Below, in pieces: positions 54,408 to 62,296 of a stretch of DNA of 64,000 nt. The position numbers were made by a program, and so were the translations under genes. Source of the stretch: Sphingomonas kyeonggiensis (GTDB lineage: Bacteria > Pseudomonadota > Alphaproteobacteria > Sphingomonadales > Sphingomonadaceae). The number at the start of each line of letters is the position of its first letter. Position 1 is the first letter of the stretch. The stretch spans positions 1,736,001-1,800,000 of the forward strand of contig NZ_JACIEH010000001.1 in NCBI RefSeq assembly GCF_014196745.1, in the 5' to 3' direction. Under the pieces are notes generated by a model. It made no database searches. It saw only the letters and a program-made list of their open reading frames with translations, and was not told where the DNA came from.

Positions 54408-55595
54408 ATGTCCGCCGACGACGTCGTCATCGCTTCCTATGCCCGCACGCCGATGGGAAGCTTCCAGGGCGTGCTGACCGACGCCTCCGCCACCGATCTC
54501 GGCGCCGCCGCCGTCGGCGCGGCGGTCGAGCGCGCCGGGCTCAAGGGCGATGCGATCGAGCGCATCTACATGGGCTGCGTGCTACCCGCCGGCCTCGGCC
54601 AGGCCCCGGCACGCCAGGCGGCGCTCAAGGCGGGCCTGCCCAACCACATCGAGGCCACCACGGTGAACAAGATGTGCGGCTCGGGCATGCAGGCGGCGAT
54701 CATGGCCGCCGAGGCGCTCGCCGCCGGCTCGGTCGAGCTGCTCATCGCGGGCGGCATGGAGAGCATGACCAACGCGCCCTACCTGTCGCTCCGCCACCGC
54801 GCCGGCGCCCGCATCGGCCATGACGTGCTCAAGGACCACATGTATCTCGACGGGCTCGAGGACGCCTATGAGCCCGGCAAGCTGATGGGCAATTTCGCCG
54901 AGGAAGTGGCGCAGGAATATCAGTTCACCCGCACCGCCCAGGACGATTTCGCCATCGCCAGCCTCGAGCGCGCCAAGGCCGCCCAGGCGAGCGGCGCGTT
55001 CGACCGCGAGATCACCCCCGTCGAAGTGAAGACCCGCAAGGGCGTGGTCCAGGTCACCGCCGACGAACAGCCCGCCAAGGGCGATCCGGCCAAGATCCCG
55101 ACGCTCAAGCCCGCCTTCTCCAAGGACGGCACGATCACCGCAGCCAATGCCTCCTCGATCTCCGACGGCGCCGCCGCGCTGGTGATGACCCGGCGGAGCG
55201 TCGCCGAGAAGCTCGGCCTCACCCCCGTCGCCCGCGTCGTCGCGCATGCCGCGCACGCCCATGCCCCGTCGCGCTTCACCACCGCGCCGGTCTTCGCGAT
55301 GAAGAAAGCCCTCGCCAAGGCCGGCTGGGGGATCGGCGATGTCGACCTGTTCGAAGTGAACGAAGCCTTCGCTGCCGTCGCGATGATCGCGATGAAGGAG
55401 CTGTCGCTCGATCACGCCGTGCTCAACGTCAATGGCGGCGCCTGCGCACTCGGCCACCCGATCGGCGCGAGCGGCGCCCGCGTCCTCGCCACGCTCCTCT
55501 CGGCGCTCGAGACGCGCGGCGCGAAGCGCGGCCTCGCCTCGCTCTGCATCGGCGGCGGCGAAGCGACCGCGATGGCAGTGGAACTGCTGGACTGA
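54408..55595 (+). CDS. Acetyl-CoA C-acyltransferase (thiolase)
   Basis: 395 residues from ATG 54408 with GAGAGG upstream. Thiolase landmarks: the nucleophilic Cys at about 90 in [47 protein letters not shown] with the catalytic His; and the C-terminal [17 protein letters not shown] with the second Cys. It forms acetoacetyl-CoA from two acetyl-CoA or runs the reverse, and could finish leucine degradation or feed polyhydroxyalkanoate synthesis. Single gene, 88 bases from the divergent small membrane gene. Confidence 0.94.
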   Translation: MSADDVVIASYARTPMGSFQGVLTDASATDLGAAAVGAAVERAGLKGDAIERIYMGCVLPAGLGQAPARQAALKAGLPNHIEATTVNKMCGSGMQAAIMAAEALAAGSVELLIAGGMESMTNAPYLSLRHRAGARIGHDVLKDHMYLDGLEDAYEPGKLMGNFAEEVAQEYQFTRTAQDDFAIASLERAKAAQASGAFDREITPVEVKTRKGVVQVTADEQPAKGDPAKIPTLKPAFSKDGTITAANASSISDGAAALVMTRRSVAEKLGLTPVARVVAHAAHAHAPSRFTTAPVFAMKKALAKAGWGIGDVDLFEVNEAFAAVAMIAMKELSLDHAVLNVNGGACALGHPIGASGARVLATLLSALETRGAKRGLASLCIGGGEATAMAVELLD

Positions 55596-55608
55596 ACCAA
55601 CCACGTCG

Positions 55609-55634
55609 CCCCGGCGAAAGCCGGGACGACGATC
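55609..55634. repeat. Family-C palindrome
   Basis: CCCCGGCGAAAGCCGGGACG between the thiolase stop and the next gene, matching the core of the pair at 56373-56458. Confidence 0.7.
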
Positions 55635-55645
55635 GAGAGGACGAG

Positions 55646-55930
55646 ATGGTCTTCGATCTACGAGGCGCGCTGCTCAAAAAGGCCGAGGTCGAATCGGCGC
55701 GCCTCGACGATTTCGAGTTCCGCCTCCGCGCCCGCACCATGCGCCTCCTCGCGCCGCTGCTCGGCATCGAGGTGGAGGCCCTGGTCGGCCGCATCGCTGT
55801 CGAGCCCGACGAGGCGATCCTCGCCTCGCTCCCCGATACCGCCCGTGCCTGGTACGAAGAGGCCCGCACCGAGGCCCGCCGCCAGCTCATCGAGGAACGC
55901 GGCGACCCGACGCCCCACAAGCTGGCCTAG
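55646..55930 (+). CDS. Hypothetical small helical protein (94 residues)
   Basis: Start ATG 55646 with GAGAGG upstream. The sequence is charged and helical throughout ([32 protein letters not shown], then [23 protein letters not shown]), with no Cys, signal or membrane segment. Cytoplasmic, function unknown. Its stop overlaps the stop of the convergent LprI-like gene by four bases. Confidence 0.7.
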   Translation: MVFDLRGALLKKAEVESARLDDFEFRLRARTMRLLAPLLGIEVEALVGRIAVEPDEAILASLPDTARAWYEEARTEARRQLIEERGDPTPHKLA

Positions 55931-56322
55931 CGCTTCGCCAGCACCTTCGCCCGCGCCTTCGTCACATCGACCCAGCACTGCGCGACCACCACCGGCGCGA
56001 TCGACCCGCCCCGATAGCGATCCCCCTTGGCGATGCAGCCACGATCGCGCTCGGCGAGCCATTTGCGCTGCTCGACCAGCAGCTTCTGCCGTGCCGCCGG
56101 CTTGAGCCGCGCCCGCAGCGCCGAATAGCGGGCGCTCATCTGCGCATCGGCGACACGCAGGTCGTGCGCCGCGCAATGCTGCATGTCGAACGTCGTCTCG
56201 CACTTGGCCGGCGCCGGGTCCTTGAAGGCCGGGTTCTGCATGAAGGCGCCCGCAGTCTGCGCCGAAGCACCCGTCGCGATCATCGCACCGGCAAGGGCGG
56301 CAAGGGCAAATCGGAAGGTCAT
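55927..56322 (-). CDS. LprI/DUF1311-type secreted protein
   Basis: 131 residues from ATG 56322 with a signal peptide (FALAALAGAMIATGASAQ). Four Cys in the mature part (CETTFDMQHCAAHDL, GCIAKG, QCWVD) and the helix LKPAARQKLLVEQRKWLAERDRGC fit the LprI N-terminal (DUF1311) family. Some members inhibit lysozyme in the periplasm; whether this one does is unknown. Monocistronic, convergent and overlapping with the small helical gene. Confidence 0.82.
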   Translation of the reverse strand: MTFRFALAALAGAMIATGASAQTAGAFMQNPAFKDPAPAKCETTFDMQHCAAHDLRVADAQMSARYSALRARLKPAARQKLLVEQRKWLAERDRGCIAKGDRYRGGSIAPVVVAQCWVDVTKARAKVLAKR

Positions 56323-56372
56323 TCGTTTCTCCTCAACCCTGCAACGCCTGCGCACCATTCAGGCTCCCCATA

Positions 56373-56458
56373 ACCGTCATCCCGGCGAAAGCCGGGATCT
56401 CAGGCGAAGGCGCGGAGAAGGAGCCGCACGAGATCCCGGCTTTCGCCGGGATGACGGT
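56373..56458. repeat. Perfect 29-base inverted repeat pair, family C
   Basis: Left arm 56373-56401 starts ACCGTCATCCCGGCGAAAG and ends CCGGGATCTC; right arm 56430-56458 is its exact reverse complement. Each arm itself contains the CCCGGC-GAAA-GCCGGG hairpin. Twenty-eight bases separate the arms. It lies in the gap between the LprI-like and SH3 genes and can fold into one long stem. Confidence 0.9.
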
Positions 56459-56491
56459 CTATTTGAGAAACCCCACCCCTATCCGGCCAAT

Positions 56492-56968
56492 TCAGTTCAC
56501 CGTCTCGCCGGGGTCCGTCCCCCAGATATGGCTCTGCTCGACATAGCCGCCGCGCCCCGCGACGTCGAACCAGCACCAGTTGCTGGCGCAGCGGCTCACC
56601 CGGCCGACCACCCCCGGCGCTGCCCGCCAGCTGATCCGTGCATTGAAACGGGGGGCGTCCCGCATCTCGGTCACCGTGCCGATCACCATCGCGGTGCGCA
56701 CGTCGTCGAGCAGGTTGGCGAGCATCCAGCCCTGGGTGCCGTCCGGATCCTCGACCTTGCGCCACTCGCCATAGATGTCGATCACCTTCAGCGGCAGGCC
56801 GCGGCGCTGGTAGAGCCAGTTCGACGGATAGTTGCGCCCCGGCCCGGTGCGCATCCGCGCCTTCTCCGCCTTGATCGAAACGAAATAGGGCGTCTTGCGC
56901 TGGGCCGCCGCGGGAACGGCCAGCCCCAGCGCAACGACGCCGAGCACGGCCCACTTCCCGAAACGCAT
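56492..56968 (-). CDS. Secreted bacterial SH3-domain protein
   Basis: 158 residues from ATG 56968 with GGGGGT before it; the frame extends to 56998 but lacks a good leader there. The signal peptide runs to VPAAAQ. Two SH3-like halves follow: KAEKARMRTGPGRNYPSNWLYQRRGLPLKVIDIYGEWRKVEDPDGTQGWMLANLL (35-90) and a second ending SNWCWFDVAGRGGYVEQSHIWG. These fit the bacterial SH3 (DUF1058-like) family, which binds cell-wall peptides. Probably periplasmic. Divergent from the hydroxyacid dehydrogenase gene. Confidence 0.88.
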   Translation of the reverse strand: MRFGKWAVLGVVALGLAVPAAAQRKTPYFVSIKAEKARMRTGPGRNYPSNWLYQRRGLPLKVIDIYGEWRKVEDPDGTQGWMLANLLDDVRTAMVIGTVTEMRDAPRFNARISWRAAPGVVGRVSRCASNWCWFDVAGRGGYVEQSHIWGTDPGETVN

Positions 56969-57064
56969 GCGACCCCCATTGAATAGTGTTCGGGCCATCT
57001 ACGCGCACCTCGCCCCCGCCATCAACCGTTGACTGGCGCCCTGCCACCGGCCAAGCCGCTCTTT

Positions 57065-58063
57065 ATGGCACAAGGCCCGCGCCCTTCCCGCCCCCGGGTG
57101 ATCGTCACCCGCGCGCTGCCCGAGAGCATCGAGGGGCGCATGGCCCAGCTGTTCGATACGGTGGCCAACCCCACGGACACGCCGATGACCGCCGAGGCGC
57201 TCGCCGCCGCGATGGCCGATTGCGACGTGCTGGTCCCCACCGTCACCGACCGGATCGATGCCGCGCTGATCGACGCCGCACCCGATCGCCTGCGCCTGAT
57301 CGCCAATTACGGCGCCGGCGTCGGCCATATCGACCTGAAGGCGGCGCGCGAGCGTGGCATCACCGTCACCAACACCCCCGGCGTGCTGACCGAGGATACC
57401 GCCGACATGGCGATGGCGCTGATCCTCGCCGTGCCCCGCCGGCTGGTCGAGGGGGACGAGCTGGTCCGTGCCGGCGGCTGGACCGGCTGGGCGCCCACGT
57501 CGATGCGCGGCCACCGGATCGGCGGCAAGAAGCTCGGCATCCTCGGCATGGGGCGGATCGGCCAGGCGGTGGCGATGCGCGCCCGCGCCTTCGGCCTGCA
57601 GATCCATTACCACAACCGCCACCGCCTGCCCCAGGTGCTCGAGGCGCAGCTCGGTGCGACCTGGCATGGCGATCTCGATTCGATGCTCGAGGCGGCGGAC
57701 ATCCTGACCATCCACACCCCGCACACCGGCAGCACCGGCGGCCTGATCGACGCCCGTCGGCTCGATCTGCTCGGCCCCAGCGGCTGGCTGATCAACACCG
57801 CCCGCGGCGAAATCATCGACAATGAAGCGATGATCGCGGCACTGGCCGAGCGGCGCATCGCCGGCGCCGGGCTCGACGTTTACGTCAACGAGCCCGCGGT
57901 CGATCCCCGCCTGCTCGATCTCGACAATGTCGTGCTGCTCCCGCACCTCGGCTCCGCCACGTTCGAGGGCCGCGAGGACATGGGGGTCAAGGTGATGGCC
58001 AATATCCGGGCCTGGTCCGACGGGCATCGCCCACCCGATCAGGTACTCGATGGCTGGCTGTAG
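57065..58063 (+). CDS. D-2-hydroxyacid dehydrogenase (glyoxylate/hydroxypyruvate reductase type)
   Basis: 332 residues from ATG 57065. NANYGAGVGHIDLKAARERGI-type substrate loop (LIANYGAGVGHIDL) near 80; NAD-binding KLGILGMGRIGQAVAMRARAFG near 158; catalytic triad Arg in INTARGEIIDNEAM, Glu in LDVYVNEPAVD and His in LLPHLGSATFEGRE. It interconverts a 2-keto acid and its D-hydroxy acid with NAD(P)H in the cytoplasm. Glyoxylate is a fair candidate given the family and the presence of malate synthase G 7 kb away, but they are not in one operon. Monocistronic. Confidence 0.9.
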   Translation: MAQGPRPSRPRVIVTRALPESIEGRMAQLFDTVANPTDTPMTAEALAAAMADCDVLVPTVTDRIDAALIDAAPDRLRLIANYGAGVGHIDLKAARERGITVTNTPGVLTEDTADMAMALILAVPRRLVEGDELVRAGGWTGWAPTSMRGHRIGGKKLGILGMGRIGQAVAMRARAFGLQIHYHNRHRLPQVLEAQLGATWHGDLDSMLEAADILTIHTPHTGSTGGLIDARRLDLLGPSGWLINTARGEIIDNEAMIAALAERRIAGAGLDVYVNEPAVDPRLLDLDNVVLLPHLGSATFEGREDMGVKVMANIRAWSDGHRPPDQVLDGWL

Positions 58064-58166
58064 CTGATCTTATAAATACTTCTGATTACTTCGCCGATAC
58101 CTCCAATATGGAGCTTCTTCCGGCGCGTTAACCAGAGTCCACAAGCACCCGGTAAATACAATTCTG

Positions 58167-58205
58167 CGTAATTCTACTTACGCGAAGCCACCTATTCGGG
58201 TGGCG
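58167..58205 (+). promoter_or_regulatory. Two successive hairpins in the leader of the PilZ gene
   Basis: GCGTAA-TTCTAC-TTACGC (58167-58184) and GCCACC-TATTCG-GGTGGC (58188-58205) are both perfect stems with six-base loops, ending 16 bases before the PilZ start. The first may be an operator; the second would sit in the mRNA leader. Confidence 0.4.
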
Positions 58206-58221
58206 CGTCGGGGGAAATCCG

Positions 58222-58662
58222 ATGATACCGAGAGAATCGAGGCGGGAGGTCGTCATTCCCGCCCAGATGCGCAGCAAGAGAGGATGGAGTGACGTCACCA
58301 TCCGCAACATCTCGCCGCATGGCCTGATGCTGCTGGCACCCTTCCCACCCAAGCCGGGCACCTATGTCGAGGTCCGCAGGGCCTCGCTGGCGCTGGTCGG
58401 CAAGGTGGTATGGGTCAAGGGCAAGGCGCTGGGCATTCAGCTGATCGAGCGACTGAACTTCAACGCACTGCTCCGTGCCGCCAATGAGGGTGTGGCCTTG
58501 GGCCCGATCCTGGCGTCCACCAATGCTACGCTGCCCGCGAACAGCGCCTCGGCCGACACGAGCCCCAGCATCTTCCAGAGCTGGCTGCGTGCCGGCCTCA
58601 ATCGTCTTCGCGGCCAGTCCGGCCGCGCCTCCGCCATGGCGGATTTGACCGAAGTCTCCTGA
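58222..58662 (+). CDS. PilZ-domain protein (c-di-GMP binding candidate)
   Basis: 146 residues. The PilZ signature is present: RESRR near 4-8 (RxxxR) and NISPHG near 30-35 (N/DxSxxG), followed by LLLAPFPPKP-like and VEVRRASLALVGKVVWVKGKALGIQLIE strands that complete a small barrel (to about 80). The C-terminal 65 residues are low-complexity with an amphipathic helix (SIFQSWLRAGLNRLRGQS). It probably reads the second messenger c-di-GMP and acts on surface or motility functions. Single gene with a structured leader. Confidence 0.83.
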   Translation: MIPRESRREVVIPAQMRSKRGWSDVTIRNISPHGLMLLAPFPPKPGTYVEVRRASLALVGKVVWVKGKALGIQLIERLNFNALLRAANEGVALGPILASTNATLPANSASADTSPSIFQSWLRAGLNRLRGQSGRASAMADLTEVS

Positions 58663-58710
58663 CGTCCCCGAGACGCGGCCAAAGCCGCGCCGGAAACCCC
58701 TTGGTCGCCC

Positions 58711-60114
58711 TCAGTCGCCCGTCAGGATCCGGTCCACCAGCTGCTTCACCGTCGGAACGAAGCCGTTCGAATAGAACGGATCCCGCTTGAAGTTGTAGGC
58801 AGCATGCCCCGCGAACATCAGGTTGTGGTCGGTCGGGCCGCCATGCGCGATGTCCTGCAGCGTCTTCTGGATGCAGAAGCTGCGCGGGTCGGCCAGCCGG
58901 CCGGTCGAGTTCGTCTCGGTATCCGCCCAGGACGAGAAGGCGCACTGGCTGAGGCAGCCCATGCAGTCCTTCTGATCGGTACGGATGATCTGCTGCTCGT
59001 CCGACGTCACGAACACCAAAGTGTTGTCCGGGGTCTTGAGCGCCGAGGTGAAGCCCTCGCCGAACCACTGGCGCGCGCGCAGCAGGTCGTTGCGGGTTAC
59101 CCAGAAATTCTTGCCCTTCACGCCCACGTCGAGCTGGAAGGTGTGGTCGCCCGCCTCTTCGGTCGAATAGGGGATCTGGCGCTCGCTGCGCGCTTCCAGG
59201 CTGCGCAGGAACGGGTTGCGCACCGCCGAGGAATAGAAACCGGTGGGCGAGAAGCGATGCAGCAGCACCTCGCCTTCCTCGATCTCCATCAGCTTGGCCT
59301 TCCACTCGGCCGGGATCGGGCTTTCCTGGGTCAGCAGCGGACGGGTGCCGAACTGGAAGGCGATCGCGCCCAGCTCGGGATTGTCGATCCAGTTGCTCCA
59401 GTCGCGCAGATACCAGACGCCGCCGGCCATCACGATCGGCACGCTGTCCGAGATGCCGCCCTCGCGCATCACTTCGCGCAGTTCCTTGACGCGCGGATAC
59501 GGGTCCTGCGGCTTCAGCGGGTCCTCGGCGTTCGACAGGCCGTTATGGCCGCCGGCGAGCCAGGGATCCTCGTACACCACCGCAGCCAGCCACTCGCTCG
59601 CCTTGGAATAGGCGCGCTTCCACAGGGCGCGGAAGGCGCGGCCCGAGCTGACGATCGGCAGGTAGTTGACATTGTACGACGCCGCGATCTCGCTGAGCTT
59701 GTAGGGCATGCCCGCGCCGCAGGTGACGCCCGCCACCATGCCGCGGGTGCGCTCGAGCACGCCGTGCAGCACGCGCTGCGCACCGCCCATTTCCCACAGC
59801 ACGTTGATGTTGATGGCGCCCTTGCCGCCGCCGATCTCGAAGGCCTTCTTGACCTGCTGTACGGCGCCTTCGATCGCGTATTCGATCAGCTCTTCATGGC
59901 GCTCGCGGCGGGTGAGCGCGCGATAGATCTGGGGAATGATCTTGCCTTCGGCATCATAGCTGTCGGCGTTGACCGCGGAGACCGTGCCGATGCCGCCCGC
60001 GGCGGCCCAGGCGCCTGCGCTGGCGTGGTTGGTGGCAGCCACGCCTTTGCCCCCCTCGACGATCGGCCAGACTTCACGGCCGTTGTACAGGATGGGTGAC
60101 AGACCCTTGAACAC
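58711..60114 (-). CDS. Nitronate monooxygenase family flavoprotein
   Basis: 467 residues, on the long side for the family. The TIM-barrel FMN fold is recognisable from VEGGKGVAATNHASAGAWAAAGGIGTVS near 18-45, GMVAGVTCGAGMPYKLSEIAASYNVNYLPIVSSGRA near 125-160 and VPIVMAGGVWYLRDWSNWIDNPELGAIAFQFGTRPLLTQES near 222-265. It oxidises alkyl nitronates, or acts as an enoyl-reductase-like flavoprotein in related families. A C-terminal extension contains CMGCLSQCAFSSW near 387-400, whose three closely spaced Cys could bind metal. Monocistronic. Confidence 0.87.
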   Translation of the reverse strand: MFKGLSPILYNGREVWPIVEGGKGVAATNHASAGAWAAAGGIGTVSAVNADSYDAEGKIIPQIYRALTRRERHEELIEYAIEGAVQQVKKAFEIGGGKGAININVLWEMGGAQRVLHGVLERTRGMVAGVTCGAGMPYKLSEIAASYNVNYLPIVSSGRAFRALWKRAYSKASEWLAAVVYEDPWLAGGHNGLSNAEDPLKPQDPYPRVKELREVMREGGISDSVPIVMAGGVWYLRDWSNWIDNPELGAIAFQFGTRPLLTQESPIPAEWKAKLMEIEEGEVLLHRFSPTGFYSSAVRNPFLRSLEARSERQIPYSTEEAGDHTFQLDVGVKGKNFWVTRNDLLRARQWFGEGFTSALKTPDNTLVFVTSDEQQIIRTDQKDCMGCLSQCAFSSWADTETNSTGRLADPRSFCIQKTLQDIAHGGPTDHNLMFAGHAAYNFKRDPFYSNGFVPTVKQLVDRILTGD

Positions 60115-60181
60115 AGAACCTCCAGACTAAAAAATTCGGGCGACGCTAGACGGATCGGACGCAACAAGCGAGCAACATTCG

Positions 60182-61315
60182 TTATTGCAGTGCGTCAGGC
60201 CGTCCCATCGCGGCGCCATAGAGCCGCGCATAGGCGGCGATCATTTCACCTTCATCGAACAACGCACGGACGCGCGCCCGGTTCTCCTCGCCGACCAGCG
60301 AGCGTTCCTCGGGATATTTGGCGAACGAGCCGATGAAATCGCGCAGCTGCACCTCGGTGCGCTCGGGCGGCAGGAAATGCACGTTGCGCTCGCCGACCAT
60401 CTTCGGGATGTCGCCCACCTTGGGCGCGACGACGGGGAGCCCCGCGGCCATCGCCTCCAGTACCGAAAGCGGCGCCTGCTCGCTCTTCGACGAGAGCGCG
60501 AACACGTCGAACAGGCCCATATAGCGGTGCGGCTCGGGCAGGAAGCCGGGCAGGATCACGTCGTCCTCGATCGCCATCGCCTCGGCGGCGTCGAGGATGT
60601 TCTGGCGTTCCGGGCCCTCGCCCACGATCACCAGCTTGAAGCGCGTATTGAGCCCCGCCACCGCGCGGACCAGCATCGGCAGGTCCTTGACCGGCCTCAG
60701 GCCCGCCACGCAGCCGATCACCATCGTGCCGGGCTTCTTCTTCTTGAGATCGGGGATCAGCTCGATGTCGGGCTTGCCGGCATAGAGCTGGGTCGGGATG
60801 CCGTTGGCGATGCGGAACAGCCGCTCGACGGGCTGGCGCCACTGCCGGAGCGCGATCTTCTCGAGTATCTCGGACGGCACGACCAGCGCGTTGGCGGCGG
60901 GCAATGCGAGCCGGCGGTACATGTTCCGCACCGGATTGAGCTTCTCGGCCTCGTCCTGGTTGAACCCATCCTCGTGATGGATCACCGGCGGCAGGCCCTT
61001 GCCGAACACCCGCGCCGCCATCACCCCGTCGATCGCGCCCCAATTGTAGGTCAGCACCAGATCGAAGCGGCGCATGTAGCGCGCGATCGCCTCGTAGCGC
61101 TTGACCGAGGGCTTGCCCGAGAGCGGCGGCGGGTCCTGGGCGATCTCGTACTTGATCCCCTTGGCGATCATCGCCCGCGCCTCGAGCTGGTCGGGCATCG
61201 CCGAGACGATCGTGTGCCGCGCCTTGTCGCCGAACGCGTTCATCAACCGCACGGCGCGCGCTTCCTTGCCGCCGAGGTTGAAGGTCGAATGGAGGTGGAG
61301 GATGTGGACAGGCAT
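60182..61315 (-). CDS. Family 4 glycosyltransferase (GT-B)
   Basis: 377 residues from ATG 61315. N-terminal acceptor domain begins VHILHLHSTFNLGGKEARAVRLMNAFG. The C-terminal nucleotide-sugar half has VIGCVAGLRPVKDLPMLVRAVAGL near 215 and LFDVFALSSKSEQAPLSVLEAMAAGLPVVAPKVGDIPKMVG near 295-335, whose E-x7-E-like motif (SEQAPLSVLE) marks retaining GT4 enzymes. It transfers a sugar to a lipid or polysaccharide at the inner membrane; the sugar and acceptor are unknown. It is an isolated gene without other polysaccharide genes nearby. Confidence 0.9.
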   Translation of the reverse strand: MPVHILHLHSTFNLGGKEARAVRLMNAFGDKARHTIVSAMPDQLEARAMIAKGIKYEIAQDPPPLSGKPSVKRYEAIARYMRRFDLVLTYNWGAIDGVMAARVFGKGLPPVIHHEDGFNQDEAEKLNPVRNMYRRLALPAANALVVPSEILEKIALRQWRQPVERLFRIANGIPTQLYAGKPDIELIPDLKKKKPGTMVIGCVAGLRPVKDLPMLVRAVAGLNTRFKLVIVGEGPERQNILDAAEAMAIEDDVILPGFLPEPHRYMGLFDVFALSSKSEQAPLSVLEAMAAGLPVVAPKVGDIPKMVGERNVHFLPPERTEVQLRDFIGSFAKYPEERSLVGEENRARVRALFDEGEMIAAYARLYGAAMGRPDALQ

Positions 61316-61344
61316 CGTTGGGAAAGCTCGATAGTCAATCAGTC

Positions 61345-61364
61345 TTCCCGGCGAAAGCCAGGAT
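61345..61364. repeat. Family-C palindrome, degenerate
   Basis: TTCCCGGCGAAAGCCAGGAT, with one mismatch in the stem, in the gap between the glycosyltransferase and hydrolase genes. Confidence 0.6.
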
Positions 61365-61414
61365 ATCGCGCGGCAAGAGTTCGTCACGTTCCCGGGTCGG
61401 CGCCGTGACGGCGA

Positions 61415-62278
61415 TCAAATCCTCGCCAGCAGCCGCTCGATCGCCGCAACCGCCTCGGGCTCCTCCAGCGTCGGCGCGTGGCCGATGCCGGGCACGGTGA
61501 CCAGCTCGGCGCCCTGCACCCGCGCCACCATCTTCGCGGCGGTGTCCTCGCTCAGGATATCCGAGCGTTCGCCGCGCACGATCAGCAGCGGTCGGCCGTT
61601 GATCGCGTCGATCGTCGGCCACATGTCCGGCCCGGCCTCGTTGCCCGGCACGCGGAACGGCTCGGCGATCTTCATGTCGTAGTCCAGGACGATGCGGCCA
61701 GAGCTGTTCACCCGGTAGAGCCGCTTGGCCATGCGCAGCCAGTCCTCGATGCCATAGTCCGGATAGACATCGGCATTGCCCTCCGCGACGCCGCGCGCCG
61801 CGTGCATCCAGGTCGGGTACCACACCGCCTTGCCGACATAGGTGCGGATTCGCGCCAGTCCCGCGGGATTGATCTCGGGACCGACGTCGTTGAGCACCAC
61901 GCCGGCCAGCTTGTCGCGCTCGGTGGCGGCGAGCAGCATCGTCACCAGTCCGCCCAACGAGGTGCCGATCGCAATGAACTTCTCGACCTTCAATGCCTCG
62001 AGAAGCGCCTCGACATCCTGGAAATAGGTGAGCGGCACATAGGACATCGAATCCTTCGCATACCCACTCTCCCCCCGCCCGCGGAACTCGACGCAGATAA
62101 CGCGCCACTGCCCGGCCAGCCGCTCGGCCAGCGCCTCATAATCGCGCGCATTGCGCGTCAGCCCCGGGAAGCACAGCACCGGCGGCTTGTCCGCCGGGCC
62201 TGCATATTCGCGATAGTGGAGACGAATCCCGTCCCGCGACCACCAGAAACCGTCGGAATAGTTGCGTCGCTCGGCCAT
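61415..62278 (-). CDS. Alpha/beta hydrolase
   Basis: 287 residues from ATG 62278. The frame stays open far upstream through the antisense of selO, but that part is not coding. Landmarks: PPVLCFPGLTRNARDYEALAERL (oxyanion region), VICVEFRGRGESGYAKD, nucleophile Ser at about 107 in IGTSLGGLV, an acid near GERSDILSEDTAAKMV, and the His in VPGIGHAPTLEEPE. Substrate unknown. Only 18 bases separate its start from the divergent selO start, so the two promoters must overlap into each other's coding ends or regulate jointly. Confidence 0.9.
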   Translation of the reverse strand: MAERRNYSDGFWWSRDGIRLHYREYAGPADKPPVLCFPGLTRNARDYEALAERLAGQWRVICVEFRGRGESGYAKDSMSYVPLTYFQDVEALLEALKVEKFIAIGTSLGGLVTMLLAATERDKLAGVVLNDVGPEINPAGLARIRTYVGKAVWYPTWMHAARGVAEGNADVYPDYGIEDWLRMAKRLYRVNSSGRIVLDYDMKIAEPFRVPGNEAGPDMWPTIDAINGRPLLIVRGERSDILSEDTAAKMVARVQGAELVTVPGIGHAPTLEEPEAVAAIERLLARI

Positions 62279-62296
62279 TGTTCCCCATATCGCCGC

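Noticed and set aside
56373..56458. Insertion-sequence ends
   Set aside because: Only 28 bases lie between the arms and there is no transposase; better described as a paired intergenic palindrome.
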